The notes: generated by a model not told the origin, from the sequence alone. Shown: positions 1-12,710, numbered from the stretch's first letter. The stretch is DNA of 64,000 nt from Iris pallida (GCA_029216955.1 JANAVB010004000.1:1881025-1945024), one strand, 5' to 3'. Program-made: numbers and translations.

Positions 1-79
1 AAGAGAGAGATTCTTTACTCTCTTCTTTTTTCAAGCTTTCGTGCCCTAGTCTCCGTCTCTTCTCCTCTTTCGATCATTA

Positions 80-3000
80 ATGGCTCCCAAGGCTTCCTCC
101 AGTGCTGCGGCGAAGGGCAAAGGAGTTGCCTCCTCGTCGGCGATCTCAGTTCACCTCGACGTTCATCCTGCTATTGACGGTAAGAGCGTTGAGAAGAACT
201 GCATGGATTCGAACCCTAACCATGATGGCTATATCACATATTTTATGTACAGGCCTTTGGCATATAATGCTCTCTTCGTCTTAATTGAACTGCTTAAGTT
301 CAGTGTGATGAATCCGCATTTGCTGTGTTGTATGGGCCGCATGAACGTCTCATGTCCGAGCCGCATGGGGTATGCCTCATGTCCGAGCCGCATGAGAGTT
401 GCTTCATGACTGAGCCGCATGAGAGTTTGCCTCATGTCCGAGCCGCATGAGAGACGTCGCATAAGCACTTAATGAACCGGGCCGCATGAAGACCCATCAA
501 ACAAAGCTGCATAAGCTCTTATGTACTGGGCCGCATGAAGACCTATCAAACAGAGTCGTATAAGCTCTTATGAACTGGGCCACATGAAAACCCACCAAAT
601 AGAGCCGCATAAGCTCCTCATAAACTGGGCCGCATGAAAACCCACCAAACAGAACCGCATAAGCTCCTTATAAACTGGGCCGCATGAAGTCCCACCTAAT
701 CAGAGCCGTATAAGCTCAGAAACATTTAGTGTTTTTTCTCTGGCTATCTTCTGACTTCTTTCTTTTGTCTTTTTTCAGTGAAGTTGCCAGTCAATCCTGC
801 GAAAGAACTCTTGGTAGGTCGAGCCCAATCTGCTATGGGTGTTAGGTTCGATCATTTAGTTGATTATGTGTCGGACCAGTTTCCTAAAGATGAACCTGAG
901 GAGAGGCTGAGAGATATCAAAAACCAGTCCTTCTACTTTCTCTCGGGCATGATGAACTCAGGAAAATTGGGGGGCAAACAACTGAAACCTGCATTCCTCT
1001 TTGGGGATGCCCTAACTGTAAAGCATCCTAACATTTTAGATATATCAGAAAGTTGGAGTTTTTCTTCTAACGGGATGGCGATCCACATTCCTCAGATGGA
1101 GCGTCACTTCCCGCTGTCGTGGTTCATCATGCTGCCAATGGACAGAAAAATGGTGGACTCCTTGACTCCGAGCCGGCAGGGGATGTTTGTGGGTGATATT
1201 CACTATAACAGAAACTTGGGGTCGGTGGTCGCGAGCAAGACACCGATCAGCTGCTATGTGATGGGGTTGGCCCCGGATAGCTTCTTAAATGTGCAGGGTC
1301 CCAACTTCCGGTTCTCTCAGGCTGACACTTTTATGAACCAGCTTGCTCAGAAAGGGTCCTACCCCATTGGTCGGTTGGCGCTGCTGAACTGGATGAACCC
1401 CATCCCTTCATGGACCAACTTGACCATGTGGATTTTGCGGACATACGAGAATCTCCTGCGCGAGATTGGCCTCTATTATGCCATTCGGGGCACCTGTTAT
1501 GGTCTGCCCATAAACAAGAAGCTCTTTATGGCTCTTCTTGAAATGTACAACCGCCGAATGGGGACCTTTTTTACCCCTGAAGGGGAGATGGGGCTCGCTC
1601 TCCACGAGATGCACGAAGTCTCCAAGCTGTCCTGGGGAGACGAAGTTTTCGAGGCATATACTCCTATGAATGAAGAGTTCGAGGAGTTGGAACAGCGGTT
1701 CCCGGGCTTTGTGGCTGTCTACTGGGAATTGCTGTGTCACCACAGCACGTGCCAGCAGATGTCGAAGAAGAAGAACGTCGTCTCGGAAGGGAACCTTCCC
1801 CATACAAAGGCTTGGCTCAGTTACCTTTTTAAGCTCGGTGCCTCAGGCCGGGTTTCTCCTCGAAGTCCTCGAACCCGAAAGGAGGTACAGGACCAGGTGT
1901 CGACTGCCAAGAGGGTGAAAACCACAGGTGACAGATTTGGGAGTCAAACTGACTCCTTTAATTATTTTTATCAGGATACCCAGCAGATGTCTGACAAGGC
2001 TCTCCTGGCGGAATTTCTGATGGTATGGTTGCGGAACTGCGTAGTTTCGGGAGGGGCTGGTTCTATTGAGAGGATCAACCGTAACTTTATCCTCTCCGCT
2101 GTGAAGCTGGTCTTTAGGGCCAGACTAGCTCTCCTTCCTGCCATGGTATGTAGCATACATCGTGGCCTCCGTACTTTCTCGTCCAAGGTCATTGCCCATG
2201 ATACGGTGAAGGACTTTGAACGAATCGAGCTGCCCTGTCAGTATCTGATGGAGTGGCTGTTGATGCACTGCCAGTCTTTGATGAGGCCTGGCCTAGAAGA
2301 CGACATAACTGCTGATGATGCTTTTAACTTCCAGTATCATCGTATGCCCTGGGAGTGTATTACTATGCCAGCCTGTCGGATGGTGCTGGCAAGAGTGGAC
2401 ATATACACCTTTTTCGTATATGTTCCTCATTTTACTGATGAAGAAGTGAATGGTGTACATCTTGATGGTACTGGGCCTCCCTACCTCTTGTCTGATAAAA
2501 TGCTCCTCTGGTTGCAGAACATTCGTCCTGCACATCTGGTATATCGCAACCGTAACTCCGTCTTCTTGGAGCCTTACTTACCCAGTCGGTTCTTCCGGCA
2601 GTTTGGGTACAGTCAGATGTTCCTGGACAATCCCAGCTCCTGTCTGGGTTTTGAGGGTAGTGTCCTTGACGGCATCCTGGCTGGGCACTACTATAACACG
2701 GTTCACACCCGTACCAGCTTCTCTGTACCTGATGCTAGGGAGTCAGGGCAAATTTTGTACTTGGCGGCTCTGTACCATGTTATGGTGAACAAGCCCCCTC
2801 ATGATTTTGACCCGAGTACCAGTTTTATTGTTGGTACTGGCTTGGAGGAGAAGCCGAAAGGGTCCAAGACGAAGAAAAAGAAGGGGAACACGGTCGATGT
2901 GTCAGACTCGGAGTCCATCAACGTGGACGAGGAGGATGACGCTGATGACTTGTCTCTTCCTCCTATAGATGATGTGGTGGCAGATCAGCCCCCTGTTGCG

Positions 3001-4697
3001 CCTAGTCCTTCACGAAAGCGAAGCAGGCGTGGGTCCACTGTTGGCGGCATAACTTACTTACGGAAACGGGCAGCAGTCAAACTTCGTGGGCCAATCATTA
3101 GGGAGAGAAGCGAGGATGTTGATGCTATTTCGGAGGTGACTCGAAATTACAACCATCTTTTTTAGCTCTTCTTTTTCGCACTATGATCTGATCATTCTCC
3201 TTTTCTTTATAGGCGTCAGGAGAAGTGGACTATCGAGAGCCGGCTACTATCTCGGAGGTCGACCCGGCTCTAGCCACTTTAATCAGTGATATGAGTGCCG
3301 AGATTATTTCCGTCAGGGTTCTCCCGGCGATGGCTGAGGTTCCTTCCGTTGCTGAATTCCAGCCGGGTGATGCTGACCCAATTGCGTGTACCTCCGGGGT
3401 CGCTGGGGCAGAGGAACCAGCTGTATTCGGCTTAGATGTCGCTGTTGAGGAGGATACAATGGTTGTGAGCGAGCCTCAACTTCAGCAACCCTCCCCTGGT
3501 AAGCTAAGTCAAGTCTTGACTAGTGAGGAGGTTCATTTGCTCTATCTTCACATCCTTCGGGTTAAGCTAATCGATGGTTGCTCTGGACAGACAGGTCCTG
3601 CTCCTTCTCTGCCAACGACGGACATCATCGGGGGAGAAGTCACCAGAGGGGATCTGGTGGAAGAAAGTATGCCTCCTCCTCCTTCAACTCATATCGAAGG
3701 GCCTCCTGTCGGTTCGAGTTCAGGAGAACAGGCAGTGGAACGGCCGGGACGAAAAGAAATAGTCCATGTACCCTCCTTGGTTCACGTGGCTCCGGAGGTC
3801 GACCTTTCCGCCCTGCCATATCTCCAGATTCTTCGGGCTACGGAGGAGGAGATGGCCGCTATTCAAGCGTCCTATCGCTCGGAACTTGTTTTTCTAGTGG
3901 CAGGGGCATCAAGTTTCGGTACATCTTCTTCAACTCTGCCAGCTACTCTTCCTTTAACGTCGTCTTCTTCGGAAGTTATGGATGAATCGTTGAAGGACGT
4001 GGTTGACAGTTTCTACCGCCACCTGAAGCGAGGGGTTGAAGCTGCTGTGGAGAGGGGGACATCTTTTGTATTGGCCCGTCAATGTGCCCGTGGCCAGATT
4101 GAACTCCTTAGAACTCTCCCCAGTGTGGCAGGAATGGTCGAGCTTTTGGAGCCCAAATGACTAGAAGTCGATCAGCACGTGGCCCAGTTTTAAGTACTGC
4201 GGTAAGTCGATCTGTCTTCAGCAATAGATCAGGAGCGTGCCTTCCTTATAACAGCCATGGAAAAGGTAAGGACGATACGGGAGACGTCCGAGCCTGTTCT
4301 AGTGAAGGACCTTCGAGATTTATCTCTGTAGTACGATCAATTAAGCCGCAGGGGAGAGGATTGTATTGCTCGGAAAGAGGCCGCCTCTCGTGGGATAATC
4401 GACACGAAGGAGCAGATCCTCCAGCTTCAGAGGCAATTGGTTACTTTGGAATCTAAGCTCCAGGCTTCTCGCCAAGATAAGGAGCTAATTCTCTAGGAAG
4501 CTGACCGGGTCACCCGAACCTTTACTGCCTTGGAGCGTGCACTAAAGAAGCTTGAAGACGGCTGGCAGGCGCATGCGCATCTGGAGGATGCAGAGAGGTT
4601 GACTCAGGAGGCTGAGCGCCGGGCCAAGCGGAGGATTGAGCAGTCGACGGCCCAGTTGAAGGACCGTCTCAGAGAGCTGTGCGTTGTCGAGCAATAA
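80..4697 (+). CDS. E1 antisense gene, three exons, plant mobile domain-like (premature stops in exon 3)
   Basis: A gene antisense to gag-pol lies between integrase and the 3' LTR. I read exons at 80-179, 779-3135 and 3213-4697. The introns are 180-778 (GTAAG...TTTTTCAG) and 3136-3212 (GTGAC...TTTATAG), and all junctions keep frame. The reconstructed frame is 1313 codons plus stop. The N-terminus is Ala/Ser/Lys-rich. Exon 2 is fully open for about 785 codons and has a stretch (about residues 290-340 of the protein) resembling the plant mobile domain core: YNRRMGTFF, GLALHEM, SKLSWGDE. It ends with basic clusters (KTKKKK, RKRSRR) beside an acidic run, suggesting nuclear location. Exon 3 ends in a predicted coiled coil. 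Five in-frame stops from 4158 to about 4497 truncate this copy to about 1134 residues. E2 carries the same gene with the same exon plan. Function is unknown; the domain resemblance is from memory, not a search. Confidence 0.8.
180..778 (+). other. Intron 1 of the E1 antisense gene, with GCCGCATGA repeats
   Basis: The donor is GACG|GTAAGAG and the acceptor is a pyrimidine-rich TTTTTTCAG. Both ends align with the E2 intron (27487-26960). Between about 345 and 710 the intron carries roughly a dozen copies of GCCGCATGA or GCCGCATAAGCTC variants at spacings of about 25-55 bp. These are the same motif, on the other strand, as the (C/T)ATGCGGC units of the LTRs and gag. Confidence 0.75.
3136..3212 (+). 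other. Intron 2 of the E1 antisense gene
   Basis: This 77-bp intron has donor GGAG|GTGACT and acceptor CTTTATAG|GCGTCA. The E2 counterpart is 81 bp (24564-24484) with donor GGAG|GTAAAG. The two joined exons are in frame in both copies. The continuous frame is interrupted by stops inside the intron, which supports splicing. Confidence 0.75.
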
Positions 4698-5605
4698 TCG
4701 GCCTTTTCTTTCTTTCATTTATGTTCCTTCATTTTTGACAGGGACGTGGTCCCAAAAAATGTAGTACTTTTGATTTTCAATAAATGACTTTGTTTTCATC
4801 ATCCATTATCTGTTGTGGTTGTACTGTATCTTTAGTATTATGACATTTGCCCTACTGGGGGACTTCCTGTGGACCTATTATCCTTGGTATACCTTGGTTT
4901 TAGGTATGGATAATAAGTTTAGTAGGGATACCTAGAACAAATCTACGGTAAGGTGGATATGGAAGTTCTTGGTATCGGTCCAAAGAATGCCATGGAACAG
5001 CTGGGTTCCAGAGGCATGAGATTGTGAGAAAAGAGGCACATGTACTAGGGGACCTAGTACAGCATTTGTGGTCAGCTGTGGACATTTGTGGTCAACTGTG
5101 GACATTTGTAGGCCTATTATCCTTGGGGTACCCTGGTTTTGGGTACGGATAATAAGTTAAGAGAAAACCAACATACTTACTCAGAGGTAATAAGGACGTG
5201 GTAAACATGAGAGTTTTACAACGGAGTCTTCCTACTCAGAGGTAATGAGGACGTGGCAGGAGTGGACTCCACGAAGGGTACATAGAACAACTCAGAGGTA
5301 ATATGGACGTGGAAGTTCTACGTAAGGGGTGGTTTATTTTTAATTGAAGTGAAACAACTCAGAAGTAACATCGACGTGGCTATTTCAGGAACTCTATGGA
5401 TCTGTTACCCTTTTTAATGCACTGGAAGCGCAGGTAATAGATTATGAGGGAAATGCTCTTTTAGGAAGGAAGTTCAGAGGTATGATCATACATGACTTAC
5501 TACCCAGAAGATGCGATATGGATTTATTTGGAGTGACCAGAATGTAAGTTCAGCGGTACCTAAGGGTACATAACTCAACAATTCGGTTGATTTGGATGGT
5601 GTCGT
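4698..5605. repeat. E1 spacer between convergent integrase and antisense gene, with short repeats
   Basis: This is non-coding. It holds two copies (near 4875-4920 and 5112-5157) of a unit beginning CCTATTATCCTTGG and ending GGATAATAAG, whose ends are complementary and could form a hairpin. It also holds four copies of CTCAGAGGTAATAAGGACGT or close variants near 5182, 5234, 5286 and 5348. The stretch next to the integrase end (about 5540-5580) matches a single unit of the 55-bp array that is expanded in E2 (21736-22058). Confidence 0.7.
4779..4784 (+). terminator. PolyA signal AATAAA of the E1 antisense gene
   Basis: An AATAAA lies 82 nt past the exon 3 stop codon. In E2 the equivalent gene has a minus-strand AATAAA 89 nt past its stop (22967-22962). 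The matched spacing supports a real 3' end. Confidence 0.6.
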
Positions 5606-6907
5606 TTAGACATAGTATTTCTTCAGGAACTTGTCGTTGATAGGCATCATATGCAAGTCTCTGTTTTGCTTTGCGAGACGATATGCACAATTGGAGAATA
5701 CAGTCTCGATGATGAACGGGCCTTCCCACTTTGGTTGGAACTTGTCGGCGGTTTTGTGAGTCATAACCATCGGCCTCCGAACTGCCAAAACGAGATCGCT
5801 TACTTGGAATGTTCTGAGTTTAACCTTCTTGATGAAGGCTCCAGAGATGCGCGCTTGATAAAGCTCGATTCGTTATTGAGCTAACAGACGCTTCTCATCT
5901 ATGGCCTCCAACTCCTGTAGCCGGCGACGGTAATTATCATCCGTCGTCAATCGGTAAGTAAGGGCGAGACGAAGCGAGGGAATTTGAGTCTCCAGTGGGA
6001 GAACTGCCTCACTTCCGTACACCAAAGAAAATGGCATTTTCCCAGTGGCTGTCCGGACTGTAGTACGGTACGTCCATAAGCATTCGCCAAGCTTTTCATT
6101 CCAGTCGCGTTTGTTTGAGCACACGAACTTCTTGAGGAGCTTGATTATAGTTTTGTTGAATGCTTCAGCCAAACCATTAGCCGCCAGGTTGTAGGGTGTT
6201 GACGCAACATTCTGAATCCGATGTTTGTCGCAAAACCGATAGAAGGCATGGCTTGCGAACAGTGGACCATTGTCGTATATTATCCTTCGAGGCAGTCCAA
6301 AGCGATAGATGATGTGATGCTTAAGGAAGCTGATCACATTTTATGCCTTCACTTCTGCAAGCGGAACAGCTTCCGCCCATTTGGAGAAGTAATCCGTAAT
6401 CGCCAGTATGAAACGGTGTCCTCTGGATGAAGGTGGGGTGATTGGACCGATAATATCCATTCCACATGCCTCAAATGGCCAGGATGCTACCGTCAGATGT
6501 AGGAATTCGGATGGTTGGTGTATGAAATCTGTGTAAACCTGACAAGCTTTGCACTTTCTTGCATATTCTATCGCATCTGCCACCATCGTAGGCCAGTAAT
6601 AGCCCATTCGGCGAAGGCGGTCTTGTAATTTTGGTCCAGGTTGATGGGCCCCACAAATGCCGTCATGAGGTTCGCGTACAGCTTCTTTGCCTACTGTATT
6701 TGAAAAATACTGAAGCAGTAGTCCGTCATAGGATCGCCGATACAACATTTTTGTCTCAGTATCGTAGAAGAATCTGAGAGAACGTTTTTTTAATAGAAGT
6801 GGCTTCTTTTGGGTTTTTCGACAAGATGCCATAGACTGCGAAGTCGATAAATGGGAGCCTCTAGTCCTGTGTCTCGTTGATCGCCAGGGCAGAATAACTC
6901 TCAGCAA
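5606..6907 (-). pseudogene. E1 integrase (broken)
   Basis: The integrase would insert the cDNA copy into host DNA. The zinc-binding part keeps the H-H-C-C pattern (HDGICGAHQPG ... CKACQVY). The catalytic core keeps all three acidic positions: MDIIGPI, YDNG and GLAEAFNK. It is read in three pieces: 6907-6341, 6337-5873 and 5872-5606. A stop separates the first two just before MISFLKHH, and another interrupts near 5873. The C-terminal part has DLHMMPINDKFLKKYYV and no obvious chromodomain. This is consistent with a Tat element rather than a chromovirus. Confidence 0.9.
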
Positions 6908-7523
6908 ATTGGACGTTGTTCTTAGGACAGACCAATTCGTGGCCTATTACGTCAACCAAATAATGAGTATAATTTGGGACCGCTAGAGAAGCAGCCAGTC
7001 CTGCTAAGGCGTCGGCTTCAATGTTCTGGAGTCTGGGAACATGTTCTATAAAGAATCCTTTCAGGGACGTAATGATAGCGATTGCTATTTGGTGATAGGG
7101 GATCATGTCTTTATGACGAACTTCGTAAGAACCCCGGATCTGATTGACGATTAACTGTGAATCGCCGAATGCTTCCAGGTACTCTGTCCCCAGTTCCTTT
7201 GCCAGTCGAAGGCTGATAACTAAGGCGTTGTACTCGGCCACGTTGTTTGAACCAGGTTCCGTGAGTGAATACGCTCGATTGATCACCAAGCCAGAGGAAG
7301 AAATCAGTACCTCTCCGACCCCAACGACAATATTGCCCTTGGGCCCGGTTCTTGAAGCATCGTCGAAGAACATTCGCCAGACGGTATCTTGGGAAGCCAT
7401 GTTTGAGTTGGCGACCTCGTCTAGGATCTCTTCATATATTCTGGTTGACTCCGAACCTGGATGGGCCGCCAAAAAGTCAGCCAGAGCTTGACCTTTAACG
7501 GCCTTTTGTGGGACGAAGATCAT
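6861..7523 (-). pseudogene. E1 second (archaeal-type) RNase H domain
   Basis: An extra RNase H domain lies after the usual gypsy RNase H and before integrase. The acidic residues are visible in WRMFFDDAS, NNVAEYNALV and FGDSQLIVNQ, and a distal acidic motif in NIEADALAGLA. A second RNase H of this type is known as a hallmark of plant Tat/Ogre elements. The domain itself is open over 220 codons, but it is part of a broken polyprotein. Confidence 0.85.
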
Positions 7524-9295
7524 ATGGTAGGGGACAATAATATCGCCCAGGTAGCAAGGCGAGAGCTGAGTGCACCTGGTTTGGTCATGAGGACCCTAAG
7601 AGGGTTGACTCGTGATATAACATGGATGGTCTGTCCTGTAACATAGTGTCGCGTCTTCTGAATAGCGAACACCAAAGCGAGACATTCCTTTTCTACGACG
7701 GTGTATCTATGCTCAGGCCCTATCATCATTCGGCTGAGGAAATAGACAGCATGTTCATGCCCTGCATCATTGTTTTGTGCTAGTAGAGCACCGAGGGAAT
7801 GCTCCATCGCTCGCACATAAAGCAAGAACGGGTTTCCAACAACCGGTGCTACCAGGACTGGAGGGTTCGACATATATTCTTTGATATTATCGAAGGCACG
7901 TTGGCACTTTTCATTCCATACGAAGGAGACGCCCTTCTTCATGAGGTGTGTGAATGGTTGACATCGCCCGGAGAGGTTAGAGATAAACCTTCTGATGTAG
8001 GCTAGCCTCCCTTGAAGGCCTCTGAGTTCTCGAAGATTTCTCGGAGGACCCATTTCCATGATTGCCTTCGTCTTCTCAGGGTCTATATGGATTCCCTGGG
8101 CGGTAATGATAAAACCCAAGAATTTTTTGCTAGCTACACCCAAGAAGGATTTGGTGGGATTCATTTTCAAGTTGTGTGCTCACATCAGGTCGAATACTGT
8201 CCTCAGATCGTGTAGATGATCTTCCTTAGAGCGGTTTTTGACAGCGATATCGTCGACGTAACACTCCATTGTCTTACACAGGTGATCTCTGAAGATGGCA
8301 CTCATAGCTCGTTGATAAGTGGCGTCGACATTCTTTAAACCAAAGGGCATGACTGTGTAGTATTACACACCAATTGGCGTTCAGAATGATGTATGCTTTT
8401 CGTCGTCAGGAAACATCTTGATTTGGTTGTATCCTGAGAAGCCATCCAGGAACGACATGCGCTCAAAGCCACATGTATTGTCGATCATTATGTCCGTAAT
8501 AGGAAGAGGGAACTCATCTTTAGGACATGCTTCGTTCAGATTCTGGAAGTCGATGCAAATTCGGATCTTCCTATTCTTTTTGAGGACTGGTACTATATTA
8601 GCCACCCAGTCTGGATGTTGTTCCTCACGGATGAAGCCACTGGCTATCAGTTTGTTGACCTCAGCTTCGATAGAATTCATGATGTCTGGGCGGAACCGTC
8701 GTTGTTGTTGCTTGAGCGGCTTTGCGTTCGGATGAATGTTGAGTTTATGGAGAACAACCTCGGGGTTTAACCCTGGCATGACCTCATAGCTCCAGGCGAA
8801 CACATCAATGTACTCTCTGACGAGTTGTAAAAGCGACTCTCGCTCTTCGTCTGTCAGGCTTTTACTGACGAAGATTGGCTTTATAGAGGATTCATCGCCG
8901 AGGTCAACTTGCATGACCTCATCTTCGGTAGGAGGATCTCTCTGTTCGAAATGCTTCTTCCACTGCGAATCTAGCTGCTGAACCCAAGGCTCTAACTCGA
9001 GGATCTCGGGTACATCTTTGTCTTCTTCATAGGCGTCAGCAAATGCCATATTGACAGACCAAACTTGCCTAAATACGTCCCCGATGCTGACATCTGACTT
9101 GAAAGTGGGTGATCTGGTTGAATGTGAATGCCAGTCACATTCCTCATCTGTGCTTTCAGGAGTTATTGCGGGTGTAACATAGCCTAGACCACGTCTGGTC
9201 TTGTTGTAGTAATCCCGTGGTTTTCCAGCCGAGACCGGCAATTGTAAAGGTAATCGTCGATCGGTGCCGTAATTCAAGCCTGGTGTAGTCTCCAT
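7520..9295 (-). pseudogene. E1 reverse transcriptase and gypsy RNase H (broken)
   Basis: The reverse transcriptase spans 9295-8381 and 8380-7520. Visible blocks are FIREEQHPDWVANIVPVLKK, CIDFQNLNEACPKDEFPLP, SFLDGFSGYNQIKM, CYVDDIAVK (catalytic YVDD) and MNPTKSFLGV. The ordinary RNase H follows with YTVVEKECLALVFAIQKTRH. In-frame stops occur near 8365 (where E2 has TFCYTV) and near 8183 (CGA to TGA before AHNLKMNP). The first 200 or so residues are a linker rich in D/E that joins the protease region. Confidence 0.9.
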
Positions 9296-10023
9296 ATCAA
9301 ATCCTGTTTTTGCATGAGGTATTTGGATCGGGAGCTATACAGATAAAGGGGCAGTCTCCCGGTATGGGGTTCGAGATCAACTTCTTCTATCCTAAAGGGC
9401 TGTGGATCATTCTTTCGGCCGAAGATGATTGGATGATCCTCTCCCTCAACTATGAAGCAAGCGCCTTCCACGGGAGTGAGTTGGTTCACGGTATAGACAT
9501 TTGTCACCTGGGTGTGTAGGTTGGTGCCTATACCGTGTTCCATAGCATATATTATACAAAGCTTATTAAGCTCGAGGTAGTTCAAAGATAGCCCTTTATT
9601 AATAAAGTAAGGTATCGTTTCAGGTGGAATTACATCATCAGCAGAAGGAACATCAGTATGGGCAGCCACATACTTGGCTAGCTCTAATTCCTCTTCAGCC
9701 ACCCCATGTATCAATGAAGACTGGGAGGATAACCTGGGCAGCTTGATCATCAGGGGCTCCACTGGTGGTGCTGAACGTGGGGTCATAGGCGCACTAGCGA
9801 TCCCTGGCTTAGCGCTTGGTACTGGACGTGGAGTTGTTGGCTCACTAGCAGTCCCCGGCTTAGCGCTTGGCTGTCGACTTGTCCTAGGAAGACGAATCGT
9901 CATAGGCTTAATAGAAGGATTGATCTCTTCTATTTGTCGTTGGCCGGCTCTTGGCAGCCTGATTATTAGTGGCTCCGTAATGGGTCTCGACCCTTGGCCA
10001 GACCTTGGCAGTCGGATTGTCAT
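9274..10023 (-). pseudogene. E1 linker between protease and reverse transcriptase
   Basis: This is an open stretch of 249 codons with repeated phrases (MTIRLPRSGQGS, LIIRLPRAGQRQ, PMTIRLPRTSRQ, KPGTASEPTTPRP). It belongs to the polyprotein but has no recognisable enzymatic domain. E5 has a counterpart near 61550-61800 with repeated SSEPL(V/I)I-DL phrases, so a repeat-rich linker here is a shared family trait. E2 has lost it in a deletion. Confidence 0.65.
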
Positions 10024-11427
10024 CTGCTCCTTTTATGCAGTGAGCACCGGAAGACTAGTTGCTTCTCTACGCAGAGTGGCTGTAAGAGGTGCAGTCCTGC
10101 CTGGTTTACGGGGTTGGAGATGGATTCTTAAGGGTTCCTCAGGCCCTGTAATAGCCTCCGTCTGCTCTTGAACATCCTCTTTGATCAGGTACCCCTTTGA
10201 TTTCTCATACAAGCAGGAATCCGAATAGTAGGATTCGACCCCTTTGAAAGGATCGATGTCGGCAAATTCCGTCTTTACGAAGCCATGCTTGTCAACATAC
10301 TTGAAGTATTATTACAATGTGGAGGGCACGATCATATAATCATGTATCTACGGACGCCCCAGGAGAATATTGTAGGAGGTATCTGCGTCTATGACATAGC
10401 AGGTCACTTTCGACTGAAGGTCGCCAATTTGGCACTTCAGACAAATCTTTCCAATGGGATAGCTTCTTCCTGAATTGAAACCGCTGATGGCGGTGCTGGT
10501 AGGAGTCAACCGATGCATAGGGATGCGCAGGAGGTGAAGCAAGCTCTCCGGAATAATGTTTATCGAAGAACCGGGATCAATGTGCATCCGATCCACCTTG
10601 ATGTTGCCGATGTATCCAGTATAATACAGAGGGCGATCGTGCAGGTTGGTCTTGATAAGCATATCCTGCGAAGTGAACACAATATTGGGCATTGCACCTG
10701 TACAAGCGCTGTCCTGGAGATCTGTCGACGAGTCCTCTCCTGTAAGCTTGACCTGATCTAGATATGCATCGGCATTATGGAGTGCTTCGCTCAGTATGAC
10801 GCGAACATCTTTGGAGAGTCTTAGGAGCTCATATAATGACAATTTGGCTGGTGTGTTGGCCAATTGTGCCAAAATGTCAAAATTGTAGGGCTTCTCCAGC
10901 CCCTGAGGCGTGTCTTTCCGGAGCGGCTTGTCAAAGAGGGTCTCCTTTGGCTTAGGCTTATCGGCCGACGGAGGCTGAGAAGGTCCTGGGGTATCAGCAA
11001 TGGCCAGCTGACGTTCTTCAGCCGAGTTACCCGACATGGGTTGAGTTTGTGCACCAGACCGGGTAACGACAGCTGTCGCTTCTTCGACGTCGGCTGAGAT
11101 TGTGCGGCAGGACTTGACTTTTCCACCCTTCTTCTTGACAGTAGAGGGTGATGCTGGCTGGGTTACTTCAGATTCTAAGTCTGGGTGGACCCACATGACC
11201 TCCCCTCGTGATGTGGTGAGGGGTACCAGCCCAGCAGCCTGGTCTCGGGGAGGTAGAAGATTAGCGACCTCTATTTTTGCCTGGGGGACGGGTACTACGC
11301 CGTCTTGGGTCCTCGTCAGCGGGAAGCTGCCGAATTGGACTGACGCCATGTTGGCAGCGACCGTCACCTCCTCAAAATCAATGGCCAGGGCCTTGGAGTC
11401 GATGAGGTTCTGGATGTACCGCTTCAA
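10024..11427 (-). pseudogene. E1 aspartic protease region
   Basis: The retropepsin domain lies in the second half, with the catalytic triad seen as IDPGSSINIIP (DPG instead of the usual D-S/T-G). Downstream blocks are GKICLKCQIGDL and SYNILLGRP. Its N-terminal half (VTVAANMASVQFGSFP ... SRGEVMWVHPDL) is the conserved gag-protease linker also present in E2 and E5. A TAA replaces a histidine codon just before this segment (ACA TAA GAC against ACA CAC GAC in E2). Confidence 0.85.
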
Positions 11428-12710
11428 TTGGAAGCAGTCTTATGTAGCATGGTGGACATAGCGATGGTAGTGACAGTACTTGGGGCTCTCCATCTCTGCA
11501 GGTCGAGGTTCATGCCTTGGCGGAGGGAGCTGAATTCTGTCTCCTTGTAAGAGCATGTCAAAGATGGGCTTGATATGACTATCCTGAAGGAGTAAGTCAT
11601 CTGCGGCCACTGCTTTTCTGCCTGCTTTGGTTCGGGCTTCTGGGCTGTGTCGGCCGCCATAGCCTGTTTTCCTTTGTTGTTTCGGTTGTTGGAGGAATTA
11701 CCGTCATTGTTTTTGTTGGCATTAGGGTGTTTTCCTTTGTCCTCTCCATCCGAGATGTGCAATCCCAGTTGGCGAGCATTCTTCAACTTGGCTTCTGCGC
11801 TAGTGGCGCTGATGATGAAAGTCTTCCAGTCCAAAAATTAACTTTCGTCCATCTAGAGGCTGATTGTGGGGAGCAGCCTCTTTTGGTAAATTTTAATTAA
11901 GGAAGAGTCCGGGTTACCGGAGAGCAACTTCATCGCGGTTTGGCGAAACCGCTCAATGTAGTTCCTTGTCAGCTCCTTCTCTTCTTGGACAACGTCCATG
12001 AGGGTTGACATTGTCACATCTTGTCCCACCTCATAGAACCTCTCCAAGAACATATGTTTGAAGCCGGCGAAAGAATGGATGCAGTTGTCCGGCAAGTTGC
12101 GGTACCAGTCGAATGCGACTCCCTCCAATGCCCCGACGAACAATCGTGTAAGGATGGCGTCGTCATGCAGCAGATGATCTGTTATGACCTCAAAGTAAGT
12201 CACATACCGGCTTGCAGATGTCTTCTCGTCATAAGGATTGATGTTGAATGGTTTGTATCGGGGAGGGAAGGGGACGTCTCTCCATGCAGCGGGATACGGC
12301 TATCGTATCTTGATGTCCTGAGAGTTTTCTCGGGCGTAAAACATTGCCCGGAGCTCCTGGACTTCTCTCCTTGCCTCCCTGGCCTCTTCTGCAGCAGTGG
12401 GAGCCGACATTCCGGGTCGAATATCACCCGGGGTTGGTGCGGTTGTGTTTGAGTCCGCATTGACGGCGGGACCCAAGCTTGTTTGGCCAGGTGTCCTTCC
12501 TTGGAGAGCCGATAGAGCTGCCTTAATCTCGTCTACTGACTTAACCAAGGTATGAAGTATGGCCTCAAGAGTGTCGAGGCGATGTCGATAACTGGGACCG
12601 TCTTGGTCATTCTCAGTCATGAATATTGTCCTCACATGAGGAGCATTAGAAGGAACCGTAGAAGACGTGCTCTCCAAATCATACCCCTGAATGGAGAAGT
12701 CGTCGGGGTA
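11424..12710 (-). pseudogene. E1 gag core (capsid and nucleocapsid), broken
   Basis: The capsid-like retrotransposon gag domain is at 12203-11853: RLFVGALEGVAFDWYRNLPD, FLERFYEV and EKELTRNYIERFRQTAMKL. The segment before it (12677-12300) is a helical linker. The segment after it (11834-11424) is rich in N/K/D/E and leads towards a C-H-rich zinc-knuckle-like stretch. A 1-bp deletion near 11581 (compared with E2) shifts the frame after QWPQMTYSF. The E2 copy lacks the capsid part altogether. Confidence 0.85.
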
